The notes: a model not told the origin generated them from the letters alone. A stretch of DNA of 64,000 nt from Candidatus Gastranaerophilales bacterium (GCA_944323255.1 CALURU010000004.1:1-64000); one strand, 5' to 3'; positions 45,172-54,311 are shown, numbered from the stretch's first letter. Made by a program: numbers and translations.

Positions 45172-46383
45172 CTATTCTTCAACCGTCTTTATTTCTTTTG
45201 CTAAATCTTCAAGCAGACGATCAATTGAATTTTTATTTAAAAGAGCTGATTGTACGGCGGTATTTACAAGAGTATTTATCTCTTTTTGATTCTTTTTTTG
45301 CTTCAACTGCGGAGTTATTTTATTAATTTGTTTTGCACTAATCGAGCGTGCTTTTGCCTCCAGCGAAGAATCATCATTATAGAATTTGTCGCTCAAGGCT
45401 TCAGAATTTGTCGCAATTACATTTGTAAGCTTTGCAAGCTCAAGCTGATTTTGTGCATTTGTAAGATACAGACAAAAATCAAGAGCCTCTTTTTTATGCT
45501 TTGCCCTTAGAGGGATTACAAAATTCATAACTGAAAAATCGTTCTGCCCGAGAGGTCCTTTGATTTGCTCTGTAACGTCGGTACTTTGATAAACAGAAGG
45601 TGCATTTTCTTTTATCATAGTTAAGAAATTCGCTCCGCCCTGATAAAAAATAATTTTCCCCGCCATATATTGTTCCAAAGCTTCTCTATGTGTAAAGGTT
45701 ATACTCTCCGGCGGAATTAAATCTTTTTCATATAAGTTTTTGAACATTTCAAAAACTTTCACTGCCTTAGGGTAATCCTCAGCCTCCGAAATTCCATATT
45801 TATTCAGGATTTTTACCATTGTATCGTTTTCGGTTATTGTCGGGAGATAAGCATAAGCACCCGTATTTGCTTTAACTTTTTCCGAGATTGCCGCAAGCTC
45901 TTTATAAGTTTTTGGCAGTCTTATGATTCCCGATTTCGCAAACAGATCCTTGTTATAAATAGTAATAGCGCTTGTTGCGTACCACGGAATTGAATACAAT
46001 TTGTCATTATATTTTAGAGCATTGATAATTTCAGGATTAAATCCCGCAACCGCCTCTTCATCAATCTCTTCAAGAGTACCTTTCTGTGCCAGAAGTGCGG
46101 AAAAATCAGGATTCAGATTTATTAAATCCGGCGGATTATCGCTCATAACAGCAGCCAAAGTTCTTTTTTCGCCCTCTGAAAACGGAACATCTATCCAGTT
46201 TATATGAACGTTCGGGTGTTCTTTTTCATAAGTTCTGATGACTTTATACATATACCCTGAAAAATCACCCATCTGCAATGTCCAGAAAGTAACAGTAAGA
46301 GGCTCATGCTCTTTTCTTATTGAACAGGCAGTCAGACCTAATATTGAAAACATTATGAGTAAAAATATGATTGTTTTTTTCAA
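45172..46383 (-). CDS. Lipoprotein ABC-type sugar-binding protein
   Basis: This is an extracellular solute-binding protein of the sugar type (family 1). The lipoprotein signal is hydrophobic KKTIIFLLIMFSILGLTAC with Cys at the lipobox (LTAC). The mature part has the usual features (VTFWTLQ, YNKDLFAKSGI, FYQGGANFL). A TTG start at 46383 gives 403 residues and puts the signal at the N-terminus; GGGGAT lies before it. The longer frame starts at ATG 46425 and adds MFPLNKRGAGLGII, which is encoded by a dispersed repeat, so I reject it. No permease genes are adjacent. Confidence 0.85.
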   Translation of the reverse strand: MKKTIIFLLIMFSILGLTACSIRKEHEPLTVTFWTLQMGDFSGYMYKVIRTYEKEHPNVHINWIDVPFSEGEKRTLAAVMSDNPPDLINLNPDFSALLAQKGTLEEIDEEAVAGFNPEIINALKYNDKLYSIPWYATSAITIYNKDLFAKSGIIRLPKTYKELAAISEKVKANTGAYAYLPTITENDTMVKILNKYGISEAEDYPKAVKVFEMFKNLYEKDLIPPESITFTHREALEQYMAGKIIFYQGGANFLTMIKENAPSVYQSTDVTEQIKGPLGQNDFSVMNFVIPLRAKHKKEALDFCLYLTNAQNQLELAKLTNVIATNSEALSDKFYNDDSSLEAKARSISAKQINKITPQLKQKKNQKEINTLVNTAVQSALLNKNSIDRLLEDLAKEIKTVEE

Positions 46384-46386
46384 AAT

Positions 46387-46425
46387 TATCCCCAGCCCTG
46401 CCCCTCTCTTGTTGAGAGGGAACAA
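46387..46425 (-). repeat. Palindromic repeat at the 5' end of a binding-protein gene
   Basis: CCCTCTC TTGTT GAGAGGG forms a hairpin embedded in GCCCTGCC...AACAA. It supplies an in-frame ATG just upstream of the likely TTG start and may overlap its leader. Confidence 0.7.
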
Positions 46426-46428
46426 ATC

Positions 46429-46815
46429 TTAGCTTTTGATATCCGTATTTAAATTCAAATCAATATATTTGAAAGTATTTGTTATAATTCCCGGCGGAAA
46501 ATTGTAAATATTATTGCAAGGAGTAATTTTCAGTATTGCATTAGCACTGTCCACTCCTGCAATTGTTGCAAGATACTGACTGCGGTTGACTGTAAAAACT
46601 ACATAACCGTTAGAAGTTTGGACTTCATCAATCAAAAATCTGTTTGCAGAAAGTGAAGCAAGCGTAAGATAAAAAAGTTTTTCTTTATTAACTGCAAAGA
46701 TTTTAGTGCAGTTTTCAAAAGTAACATTTTGAGGAACTGTCTCCGGTGCCGATTCATTTGCAAAAACGAAAGGAATACCCGCCAATAACACTAAAAATAC
46801 CAAAAACTTTTTCAT
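46429..46815 (-). CDS. Hypothetical exported protein (128 aa)
   Basis: A clear signal peptide (1-20, ending FVFANE) implies export to the periplasm or beyond. The 108-residue mature domain has mixed alpha/beta character with Cys36 and Cys103 (or near), which may form a disulfide. It is not a family I recognise. GGAG precedes the ATG. It lies upstream of the sugar-binding lipoprotein gene in the same direction; the dispersed repeat separates them. Confidence 0.75.
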   Translation of the reverse strand: MKKFLVFLVLLAGIPFVFANESAPETVPQNVTFENCTKIFAVNKEKLFYLTLASLSANRFLIDEVQTSNGYVVFTVNRSQYLATIAGVDSANAILKITPCNNIYNFPPGIITNTFKYIDLNLNTDIKS

Positions 46816-46939
46816 AACTTTCTCCTATTATATTCGTATCTTAACACGGATTATAAATTTTAAACTCCTATGATTACTGTATCTTGCATTTGACTTATTT
46901 TACGAATACAAAATAAAAAGCAGCAGTTTAAATTTGTTT

Positions 46940-47527
46940 TTAGTTTTTCTTTGATTTTGCATAATCCTGCAAAACTTCCTTTAAAAAAGAATCTCCCTCA
47001 ATATGGTAAGAAAAATTAGGGAGCATATCTGAAATATCAAGCAGCGGATACATAAATTCAACATTGCTTGCAGGATCTGCCTCATTAGGGTGTATATCTA
47101 AATTAATTGTAGAATTTCCTGCTTCAATAAGGATTTTTACTTTATATACTAAAGCGCTCTTTGATCCGCCTATCGGTACAAGTTTGGAAATCCTTCCGGC
47201 TTTTATTTCCACCTTGAAACTTTTAATATCCTTTAGATTTATTATTCTAACTTTTTTGTCAGATAGATACGAATATACAATCCTTAATTTATCATCAGTA
47301 AGTTGAAGGGCTGATGCATAGCCTTTTTTAAAGAAAAAATACTTTTTTAAAACAGTATTAAAAATTAGGATTGCAATTATTAAAAGAAAAACAAGACCCA
47401 CTGCTTTATCAATAACAGCCGGAGCAAATATTGTAAATATACCTGCAAGAATAAACACAAAAACTCCAACCCAAATGGATACGGATGAGACAAATGTGTG
47501 ATTTTGCAGAACAACTGTTTTAGCCAT
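46940..47527 (-). CDS. Hypothetical membrane protein with PH-like C-terminus (195 aa)
   Basis: This 195-residue protein has two hydrophobic segments (about 15-35 and 40-62). A soluble domain follows (about 70-195) whose strand pattern and LQLTDDKLRIVYSYLSDKKV resemble bacterial PH (YcxB/YdbS-like) domains. I cannot confirm the family. It appears to be a single gene between AT-rich spacers. Its function is unknown. Confidence 0.75.
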   Translation of the reverse strand: MAKTVVLQNHTFVSSVSIWVGVFVFILAGIFTIFAPAVIDKAVGLVFLLIIAILIFNTVLKKYFFFKKGYASALQLTDDKLRIVYSYLSDKKVRIINLKDIKSFKVEIKAGRISKLVPIGGSKSALVYKVKILIEAGNSTINLDIHPNEADPASNVEFMYPLLDISDMLPNFSYHIEGDSFLKEVLQDYAKSKKN

Positions 47528-47583
47528 AACTTAAATGATTATAGCACATGCCGGAAGCTTGTAATCATTCAGCTAGACTAAAA

Positions 47584-47602
47584 AGCCGGAAAATTTCCGG
47601 CT
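47584..47602 (-). terminator. Hairpin after small-protein gene
   Basis: AGCCGGAAAATTTCCGGCT is a near-perfect palindrome followed by only four T on the minus strand. It lies just beyond the stop of the 98-residue gene. Confidence 0.65.
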
Positions 47603-47616
47603 TCTTCAAATAAACC

Positions 47617-47913
47617 TTACATAAGCGCACAAGCTGCCAATGCTGCCCCCCAAGCTACAAGCATCGGAACAAGTTCATTGTCATTTGAATTATTATTACC
47701 GCCGCAACCGCCGATTTCTGCATTGCCAAAATACTTATTATCTTTAGCCAGCTTGTTATCAGGCAGTTTGCTTTTAAGCTCTACAACATCTCTTTCAAGC
47801 GGTTTTGCCATTTTTAAAGATGAACGATTTAGTTTAATTGCCTTAAAATCTACATTAGCTGCCGGCTCTGCACCATTTGTTTGAGTGTTTGCATTAATCT
47901 TTGTAATATTCAT
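47617..47913 (-). CDS. Small hypothetical protein with leader (98 aa)
   Basis: I do not recognise this family. The N-terminal region (MNITKINANTQTNG then VDFKAIKLNRS) resembles the FKG-type leaders (VDFKA). A polar middle contains Gly/Asn/Asp-rich GGCGGNNNSNDN. The last 15 residues form a hydrophobic tail (LVAWGAALAACALM), so the protein may be anchored by its C-terminus. AAAGGAGGG precedes the ATG. A hairpin terminator follows. Confidence 0.7.
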   Translation of the reverse strand: MNITKINANTQTNGAEPAANVDFKAIKLNRSSLKMAKPLERDVVELKSKLPDNKLAKDNKYFGNAEIGGCGGNNNSNDNELVPMLVAWGAALAACALM

Positions 47914-48037
47914 ATACCCTCCTTTTAATTTTTTCTATTCTATATCTGAAAAAATAAAATTACAACTTTTTTGTAAAAAAATATTAAAAATATAACGACA
48001 AAACAAAAATTATTTTTTTAGAAGGTATTATAAAAAT

Positions 48038-48865
48038 ATGAAAATTAGAGCAAACAACTCTCCAACTTTTAAAACCGGACTTACCATTAAACTTCTGAAA
48101 GACTTTAAGAATATTAATATACAAGAAGCCGAAGCAGATTTAGCATCAGCCGGAATTGATGCAAAATTTTTGAATAACAAATTTATATGCGGCAGCTCTG
48201 TTTTGACTGCAAATATTTTGAATGAAATATCCGGAAAATATAAACTACCATTTGATTTTCTTCCATTCTCCATAAGAGCATACAAAGATAAGGATCTTGC
48301 AATCGAAAGTATAAAAAAATGCCACGGTTTTTGTAATACGAACACAAAAAAAATCCTAAAAGACGAACCGCCCTTTATTGGAACTTCTTTGTTCTTTAAC
48401 ACTTCCTTTTTAAGCTCTCCGGTTTTTGTTGATATAAACACAACCATTTACGGATTTCTTAATTACCTGAGCTCTCCGCACTTTTTACAGATATTTTTAC
48501 ACGAATGGTTTCATTGTATACACAACAATTTAATATACAAAAAGCACGGATATGAAGGAAATTGTCCTGTTTTGAGAGCAAAATATTATAAGCCTAAAGC
48601 TAAAGGGTTATATATTACCCAAGATAAAGATGTTATTGCACGTTCATTTTTGAATCCTAAGTTTCGTGCCAGAATTAGTAAACTCGTCAGCAAATATGCC
48701 GGAGACAACTGTTTGTATTCGGAATTTTTCGCAGAATTGATGACTAAAATTACGACAAAATCGCTGAATTCAAAACTTGAGCCGGTACAAAATCCGTTGG
48801 ATAATATCCCGAAAGAACTTCCCTCACAGCTTAAAAAATATATAGAACGAACTCTGAATGTGTGA
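48038..48865 (+). CDS. Putative zinc metallopeptidase with FK leader
   Basis: This 275-residue protein has the zinc-binding motif HEWFH (155-159) within FLHEWFHCIHNN. Further on, YSEFFAELM (227-235) offers Glu229 or Glu233 as a third ligand, the layout of gluzincins such as the lethal-factor family. It begins KIRANNSPTFKTG, the short leader seen in neighbours; there is no signal peptide. AGAAGG precedes the ATG. The family is not recognised, and a role as toxin or protein-processing enzyme is inference. Confidence 0.7.
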   Translation: MKIRANNSPTFKTGLTIKLLKDFKNINIQEAEADLASAGIDAKFLNNKFICGSSVLTANILNEISGKYKLPFDFLPFSIRAYKDKDLAIESIKKCHGFCNTNTKKILKDEPPFIGTSLFFNTSFLSSPVFVDINTTIYGFLNYLSSPHFLQIFLHEWFHCIHNNLIYKKHGYEGNCPVLRAKYYKPKAKGLYITQDKDVIARSFLNPKFRARISKLVSKYAGDNCLYSEFFAELMTKITTKSLNSKLEPVQNPLDNIPKELPSQLKKYIERTLNV

Positions 48866-48939
48866 TTTTCCCCAGAAAAATCCTGTATAGACAGTATGCA
48901 ATCCTTATAAAATATGGTATAATTCCCGTAAGGGGAAAA

Positions 48940-49179
48940 ATGGATAACATTTTTGAAGTTGAAAAATTGAATTCAATAAGAAATGAAATGACTCACCTGT
49001 GGGGCTCTGTATTTGTAACCGCAGGTGGTTCGATAGCTTTGTTTTTAAACAGCTCATCACTGGTAAATTATGTATTGGGCGTAGCCGGAATTATAATTTC
49101 CATAATAATGGCAAATGCTTATTTTATCAGAAGAAATGAAGTTGTCAAAATCCTTAAATCTCTGGAAAAGATGCAATAA
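48940..49179 (+). CDS. Small two-helix membrane protein (79 aa)
   Basis: The ATG at 48940, with AAGGGG before it, gives 79 residues with two hydrophobic segments (about 22-36 and 41-60) and a charged C-terminus. A longer frame from 48862 lacks a ribosome binding site and overlaps the preceding gene. It is followed by a 35-residue membrane peptide gene and the helicase-nuclease gene. I do not recognise it. Confidence 0.65.
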   Translation: MDNIFEVEKLNSIRNEMTHLWGSVFVTAGGSIALFLNSSSLVNYVLGVAGIIISIIMANAYFIRRNEVVKILKSLEKMQ

Positions 49180-49195
49180 ATTTTGGAGGGAAACT

Positions 49196-49303
49196 ATGAA
49201 TATTCAATTACTTTCTCAAATAACGGCTTTGGTTGGTTTTTTATTTCTTTCAGGCTTTTGCATTTACAAATACACAAAACAGAATCACGATTACAAGTTT
49301 TAA
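49196..49303 (+). CDS. Small membrane peptide (35 aa)
   Basis: The ATG at 49196 follows TTGGAGGG. The 35-residue product is one hydrophobic helix (ITALVGFLFLSGFCIYKY) with a short charged tail (TKQNHDYKF). It lies 16 bases after the two-helix protein and 66 bases before the helicase-nuclease. It is too small to classify, but the ribosome binding site and single-helix composition make it plausible. Confidence 0.6.
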   Translation: MNIQLLSQITALVGFLFLSGFCIYKYTKQNHDYKF

Positions 49304-49369
49304 TAAATATTAGAGTAGAGTACTAATTTTCCGGATTAGAAAATCCGGAAATAATCCCGGGGAGACAAC

Positions 49370-52300
49370 ATGTTACAGGAAGCAACAAGGGCAATTAATT
49401 CAGCATTTAATAACAGTTTTATAAAGAAACTGAGTCAATATCTTCACGATTGCGTGAGAGAAGAGGTTAAGAGTTCAACTTTCAGGAATCTGAAAGCAGA
49501 CAAGGATAACAAATGGATTTTTCTAAATGAAGATGATACTTTGTTTACTCAGGGGCTTGAATATATCCGTCTAGAAGGTTCTGATCCTAAATTGACTGAA
49601 CTTATGATTCAATCAGAAACGAGCCAGAAGGATAAATATTTGATTTACGGGTATTTATTTCTTGTCGGCAAATCAAAATCAGGAAAGAAAAATGAGTTTT
49701 TGACTCCGCTTCTTTATTCGCCTTGCAGACTTGAACGAAACGGGGTTAATATCAACTGCATGTTGACGGATGAATTTATATCTCTGAATACGGGCGCTTT
49801 GACTGCACTTATGAAAAAAAGCGATGATGAGGATGAAACGGAGCAGCTTCTTGAGGGGCTTTTGGACGTTGTACCGACAGTTCCGATTACAAAAGAAAAA
49901 CTCGATATATTTTTAACTACCCTAAAATCAATCATTCCTGATATTGACGTTTCACTTAATCCTGCAAATTCCGTCAATGAGGATAATATTACAAAAGATT
50001 TTTACAATGAAAAAATCGGCGCAGATAATATTGATGAAATAATTGAAGAGGAAGAAGGGGCAAAGAAAGCACAGATTAAGTTAGAAAAAATAAGCCTTAC
50101 AAATCAGTGTGCAATTATCTTAACCAAGCGCCCTGCAGTTACTGCGGGCGTTCTGCACGAACTTACACAAATAGCGGAAAAACCGAGCGGAATATACAGA
50201 GAAACCGTTCTTAATCTTATAAACGAAGAATATACGCAATCCAAGCCGACTGACAGCCAGCAAAAGACACTGGCAGACTTTTTTCCGGTAACGCCTCTGT
50301 CTTTATCGGATGCACAATTAAACGTAATTAAAAATGTAGAAAACGCCAAACTGGTTTCTGTTTTCGGACCTCCTGGAACAGGTAAATCGCAAACAATTGT
50401 TAACCTTGCGGCACATTTGATTGCAAACGGAAAAACCGTTCTTGTTGCTTCAAGAATGGATAAGGCGGTTGACGTTGTGGCAGAGAGACTTAATGAACTC
50501 GGTGCGCCGTTTTTAGCCTTGAGAGCAGGAAGATTGAATTACCAGAGAGAGCTTTCTATGCAGCTTCAAGACCTTTTAGCGAACAAGGTCGACCTTGACG
50601 ATGGGGCGGAAAACTCTATTCTCTGCGATGTTTCCGATATGGAAGAATTGTTGAAAGCAATTGCAGATCTGGAGAAAAAATCGGAAAAAATTATTAAACT
50701 CGAAGAAGAATGGACAGGGCTCAAAGAACAGATTGATTTAGAAAAACCGATGCATTTAAATCCTGTATTTATAAAAAATATTTTGAAAGAGGACGAAATT
50801 AAAACTGTTGAAAATTCAATAAACTCTTTGAGCGCCAATATGGAAAAATCAGGTTTCTTAACCGGAATCAAAAATATGTCCGCAATCGGGAATCTGAAAA
50901 AAATACTCAGAGTTAACAATTTTGATGTTAATAACGAAAATCTTGCAAGGTTAAAAAATGAATTGGAGTTTGCAAAACTTATCTGCCGTGCAAGAATGAT
51001 TGAGACGGAGATTCAGAATACAGGAAATATTCATGTACTTTCTGAACAGATAAGGAATATGAAGAAGAAGCAAAAACGTCTTGCGATTGATATTTTAAAA
51101 ACGAAACGCAGACAGGCTCTAAAAGGTTTGATGCAGGACCCGGTAAAACGCCAAAGACTTTTTGTTCATTCAAAATCACTGGTTGAGAGAAAGAAGAACC
51201 TTCAAAACAGACTTCTTGAGACGGAGGACTTTAGACCGCTTCTGGAAGCTTTTCCTTGCTGGTGCGTTACAACTTACGCCGTTTCAGGGTCATTGCCGAT
51301 GAAACCGGGACTTTTTGATGTCGTTATTATTGATGAAGCTTCCCAGTGCGATATTGCAAGCTGCTTCCCGATTCTTTACAGAGCCAAAAAAGCTGTCGTT
51401 GTAGGTGATGACAAACAGCTGCCGCATCTTTCCTTCTTAGAAAAAGCAAAAGAACAGTCCTTCTTGTCACAATACGGAATCAATGACAGATACCAGCTTA
51501 TGTGGAGATTCAGAACAAATTCAATGTTCGACCTTGCAAACTACTATTCAATGCATCCGGTTCTTCTGGATGAACATTTCAGAAGCCTGCCGCCGATTAT
51601 TAATTTCTCTAATAAAGAATTCTACGGCGGAAGAATTAGAGTAATGAGAAGGAATGACAATACTAAGAAGGTCCTTGAAACAGTTGTGGTTCCGGACGGA
51701 AAAGTTGATTTCGATGCCACAAGAAACCTTCCTGAAATCGAAGCTCTGGTTAAGAGACTGCATGAAATTGTAGTTGAAGATGAGAGAAAAAATCCGGAAA
51801 ACCCTGTTTCTATCGGTATAATTTCACCGTTCCGTGCGCAGGTTGAACAGTTAAAAATCTCTGTAAGAAAAGTGCTTTCCGAGTATATGATGGAAAAACA
51901 CCAGATAGAAATTGGTACAGCGCATACTTTTCAGGGTGATGAAAGGGATATAATCCTGACTTCGTGGGCTTATGCAAACAATAGCTTCCCGCAGAGTCTG
52001 ATTTTCTTGCAGAAACCAAACTTGTTTAATGTTGCAATAACCCGTGCAAGATATCAGATGATTAACTTTATTTCAAAAAATCCGAGAGAATTGCCGGAAG
52101 GGCTTTTGAGAAGCTATCTCGGATACGTTCAGGAATATGAGGACAGATATTCTTTGAGAACCTCTGACGATTTTGACGAAAATATTTATAAAAACAGTTT
52201 TGAAAAAGAGGTTGCTCAAGCCTTCCGTGATTTAGGTCACGAAGTTACCTGCGGGGTTGAAATTGCAGGTTTGAGTGCTGATCTGGTTGTTGATAACAAA

Positions 52301-52471
52301 TTTGTAGTAGAATGCGACGGGGTTGAGGATAAAACACCTTCAAAGATTTCCAATATGAAAAAGCAGGCTATAATCGAACGCTCCGGACTCAAAGTCTCAA
52401 GAATTTCAAAGCGGGAATGGGATTATTCGCCTAAGGCTTGCATAGACAGAATTATTAACACAAACTGCTAA
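49370..52471 (+). CDS. SF1 helicase-nuclease fusion (DNA2/NAM7-like with PD-(D/E)XK end)
   Basis: This 1033-residue protein has an N-terminal part (1-300) with FLTPLLYSPCRLER, reminiscent of DUF4011-type helicases. The SF1 core follows: Walker A GPPGTGKS (333-340), DEASQ (655-659), GTAHTFQGDERDIILTSWAY and NVAITRARYQ. The last 100 residues (about 935-1033) look like a Vsr/MTES_1575-type endonuclease, with ADLVV and the VVECDG motif at 979-984. Such fusions occur in known phage-defence genes (Hhe-like), which is a plausible role but not proven. It forms an operon with the next gene (11-base gap). A GGGGAGAC site precedes the ATG. Confidence 0.88.
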   Translation: MLQEATRAINSAFNNSFIKKLSQYLHDCVREEVKSSTFRNLKADKDNKWIFLNEDDTLFTQGLEYIRLEGSDPKLTELMIQSETSQKDKYLIYGYLFLVGKSKSGKKNEFLTPLLYSPCRLERNGVNINCMLTDEFISLNTGALTALMKKSDDEDETEQLLEGLLDVVPTVPITKEKLDIFLTTLKSIIPDIDVSLNPANSVNEDNITKDFYNEKIGADNIDEIIEEEEGAKKAQIKLEKISLTNQCAIILTKRPAVTAGVLHELTQIAEKPSGIYRETVLNLINEEYTQSKPTDSQQKTLADFFPVTPLSLSDAQLNVIKNVENAKLVSVFGPPGTGKSQTIVNLAAHLIANGKTVLVASRMDKAVDVVAERLNELGAPFLALRAGRLNYQRELSMQLQDLLANKVDLDDGAENSILCDVSDMEELLKAIADLEKKSEKIIKLEEEWTGLKEQIDLEKPMHLNPVFIKNILKEDEIKTVENSINSLSANMEKSGFLTGIKNMSAIGNLKKILRVNNFDVNNENLARLKNELEFAKLICRARMIETEIQNTGNIHVLSEQIRNMKKKQKRLAIDILKTKRRQALKGLMQDPVKRQRLFVHSKSLVERKKNLQNRLLETEDFRPLLEAFPCWCVTTYAVSGSLPMKPGLFDVVIIDEASQCDIASCFPILYRAKKAVVVGDDKQLPHLSFLEKAKEQSFLSQYGINDRYQLMWRFRTNSMFDLANYYSMHPVLLDEHFRSLPPIINFSNKEFYGGRIRVMRRNDNTKKVLETVVVPDGKVDFDATRNLPEIEALVKRLHEIVVEDERKNPENPVSIGIISPFRAQVEQLKISVRKVLSEYMMEKHQIEIGTAHTFQGDERDIILTSWAYANNSFPQSLIFLQKPNLFNVAITRARYQMINFISKNPRELPEGLLRSYLGYVQEYEDRYSLRTSDDFDENIYKNSFEKEVAQAFRDLGHEVTCGVEIAGLSADLVVDNKFVVECDGVEDKTPSKISNMKKQAIIERSGLKVSRISKREWDYSPKACIDRIINTNC

Positions 52472-52482
52472 GGAAGGGAATA

Positions 52483-53610
52483 TTGGTGGATTTAAAAGAA
52501 CTTCATAACATATGTTATACGGAATATCAGAAACTTATGCCGGAGTTGGAACAAAATCGCAAGAAAGGATTAACATTTATTTTAATCTCAACTGCGGCAT
52601 TCATTATGACAGCTGTCGCAGTTATTATACTCTTTGTATATTTGTCTAAAAACTTTCCGCAAAAATCCGCATTAATAGGATTTGCGGGATTAGCGGTATT
52701 TCTTGTCTATCGTGTAAGCTGGGCAATTTTCAATCCTACCGTAATTTACAGGCTGACATCTTCAAAGCTGAAACATATTTATTTTTCAAAACTTATACCG
52801 GCATTGCATAAAATTAATTTCGACATCAAATATGCGGAGAAAGAAGCTGTTTTTCTTAGAGAGACATTAATTCAAAGCGGTTTATTCAGCCAATTCCAAA
52901 CCAGCGATACTGATGATTCTTTTTGCGGAACATATAATGGGGTGGATTTCAGGATATGTGAATTAGACCTTGGCGCAAATAGCGAATCTATTGATCCTAA
53001 TTTTAAAGGTATAGTTGTGTCATTTAAATCAAACAAAAAAATCAAAAGCAATGTAATAGTCGTATCTAAGCAGGATAAAAATGTAAAAAACAAAGAATCA
53101 AACTCTTTTCTACAGGTTCTGTTTGCAATAACTATAATTTTTGGAATTTCTTTGTGTATACTGCCAAAAAATAGTATGAAGTTTCTGGAAGTTTCGGTAA
53201 CATTTGCGTTCATGTTAATATTTTTCTTAATCCCGGCAACATTGACAAGCTGGTATTCTAACCATAAGCGGGCTAAAGAACAGGGCGGTGAAATAAAGCT
53301 TGAAGATGTAGATTTTGAAAAAAGATTTGAAGTTACCTCGGGTGATGAGATTGAATCAAGATATCTGGTAACCCCTGCATTTATGGAGAGATTCTTGAGC
53401 CTGACAACTGCCTTTGGCACAAAAAACGCAAAATGTGCTTTTTTCAAAAATCAAGTTATGTTTGCAATTTCTACAAAAAAGAATTTGTTTGAAATAAGCA
53501 GTGTATTTAAACCTTTAACCCCTAATAGTCCGGATAATTTTTATAAAGAACTAACCTCAATCTTACAGATGATTGACTACTTCAAGCTTGATGAACAAAC
53601 AAAAATATAA
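52483..53610 (+). CDS. DUF3137-family membrane protein
   Basis: This 375-residue protein has two hydrophobic segments (about 28-52 and 60-80) at the N-terminus and two more near 205-255. The soluble part contains the DUF3137 pattern (LIQSGLFSQFQTSDTDDSF and CGTYNGVDFRICELDL). The C-terminal FEVTSGDEIESRYLVTPAFM is also typical. Function of the family is not known. The start is TTG at 52483 or the next codon GTG; AAGGAAGG lies before. It directly follows the helicase-nuclease, probably on one transcript. Confidence 0.85.
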   Translation: MVDLKELHNICYTEYQKLMPELEQNRKKGLTFILISTAAFIMTAVAVIILFVYLSKNFPQKSALIGFAGLAVFLVYRVSWAIFNPTVIYRLTSSKLKHIYFSKLIPALHKINFDIKYAEKEAVFLRETLIQSGLFSQFQTSDTDDSFCGTYNGVDFRICELDLGANSESIDPNFKGIVVSFKSNKKIKSNVIVVSKQDKNVKNKESNSFLQVLFAITIIFGISLCILPKNSMKFLEVSVTFAFMLIFFLIPATLTSWYSNHKRAKEQGGEIKLEDVDFEKRFEVTSGDEIESRYLVTPAFMERFLSLTTAFGTKNAKCAFFKNQVMFAISTKKNLFEISSVFKPLTPNSPDNFYKELTSILQMIDYFKLDEQTKI

Positions 53611-53638
53611 TTAATCTTATTTGTGCTATATTTTTACT

Positions 53639-54286
53639 ATGTTTTATTTTGATAAAATCAACGGGAAAAAAGTTCTAAAAAGCTCGCTTTTGGATAGCGG
53701 CTACTTCACGACCAGAGGATTTGAGTCTAAAGATATTCCACTAGAGAGCGGGAGGCTTATAAAACCTGAACAAACCCATAGTGATCATGTAGAATTTGTC
53801 GGCAAAAGAACAGAATATCCAAACACGGACGGATTAGTACTCACAACCCCTGAAGATACAATTTACCTAAGGTTTGCAGACTGCACGCCATTGATTTTTT
53901 ATGATAAAAAACAAAAAATCGGCGCCGTATCTCATGCCGGATGGCGGGGAACAGCCGCCTCAATAGGAGTTAAAACTATACAGAAGATGGGATCAAACCC
54001 AGATGATATTATTGCCGTAATCGGACCTGCTATTTCCGGCTGCTGCTACGAAGTTTCGGAAGAGGTGAGAGATGCTCTTCTAAAAACCGTAAAGAATACC
54101 TCGGGATTATACACAAACAGGAACGTGGATCTGAAACAAATAAATGCCCGCCAACTTGAAGAAATTGGAGTAAAAACAATAGACATTTGCCCGTATTGCA
54201 CTAGCTGCAATAATGATTTATTTTATTCTTACAGAAAAGAAAACGGAACATCAAACCGGCATTTTGCAGTCTTAAAACTTTCATAA
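53639..54286 (+). CDS. YfiH/LACC1-family multi-copper-like enzyme
   Basis: These proteins, once called polyphenol oxidases, act on purine nucleosides (phosphorylase and related reactions) in characterised members. The family ligands are visible: His in EQTHSDHV, Cys in FADCTPL, and His in SHAGWRGT. The ATG at 53639 gives 215 residues; a TTG six codons earlier is possible. There is no clear ribosome binding site, and the gene starts 28 bases after the DUF3137 gene, so it may be coupled to it or separate. Confidence 0.88.
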   Translation: MFYFDKINGKKVLKSSLLDSGYFTTRGFESKDIPLESGRLIKPEQTHSDHVEFVGKRTEYPNTDGLVLTTPEDTIYLRFADCTPLIFYDKKQKIGAVSHAGWRGTAASIGVKTIQKMGSNPDDIIAVIGPAISGCCYEVSEEVRDALLKTVKNTSGLYTNRNVDLKQINARQLEEIGVKTIDICPYCTSCNNDLFYSYRKENGTSNRHFAVLKLS

Positions 54287-54311
54287 ACCAAATTTCAATC
54301 AACAAAATAAA

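Noticed and set aside
48862-48939. N-terminal extension of the 79-residue membrane protein
   Set aside because: It overlaps the previous gene and has no ribosome binding site; AAGGGG precedes the later ATG.
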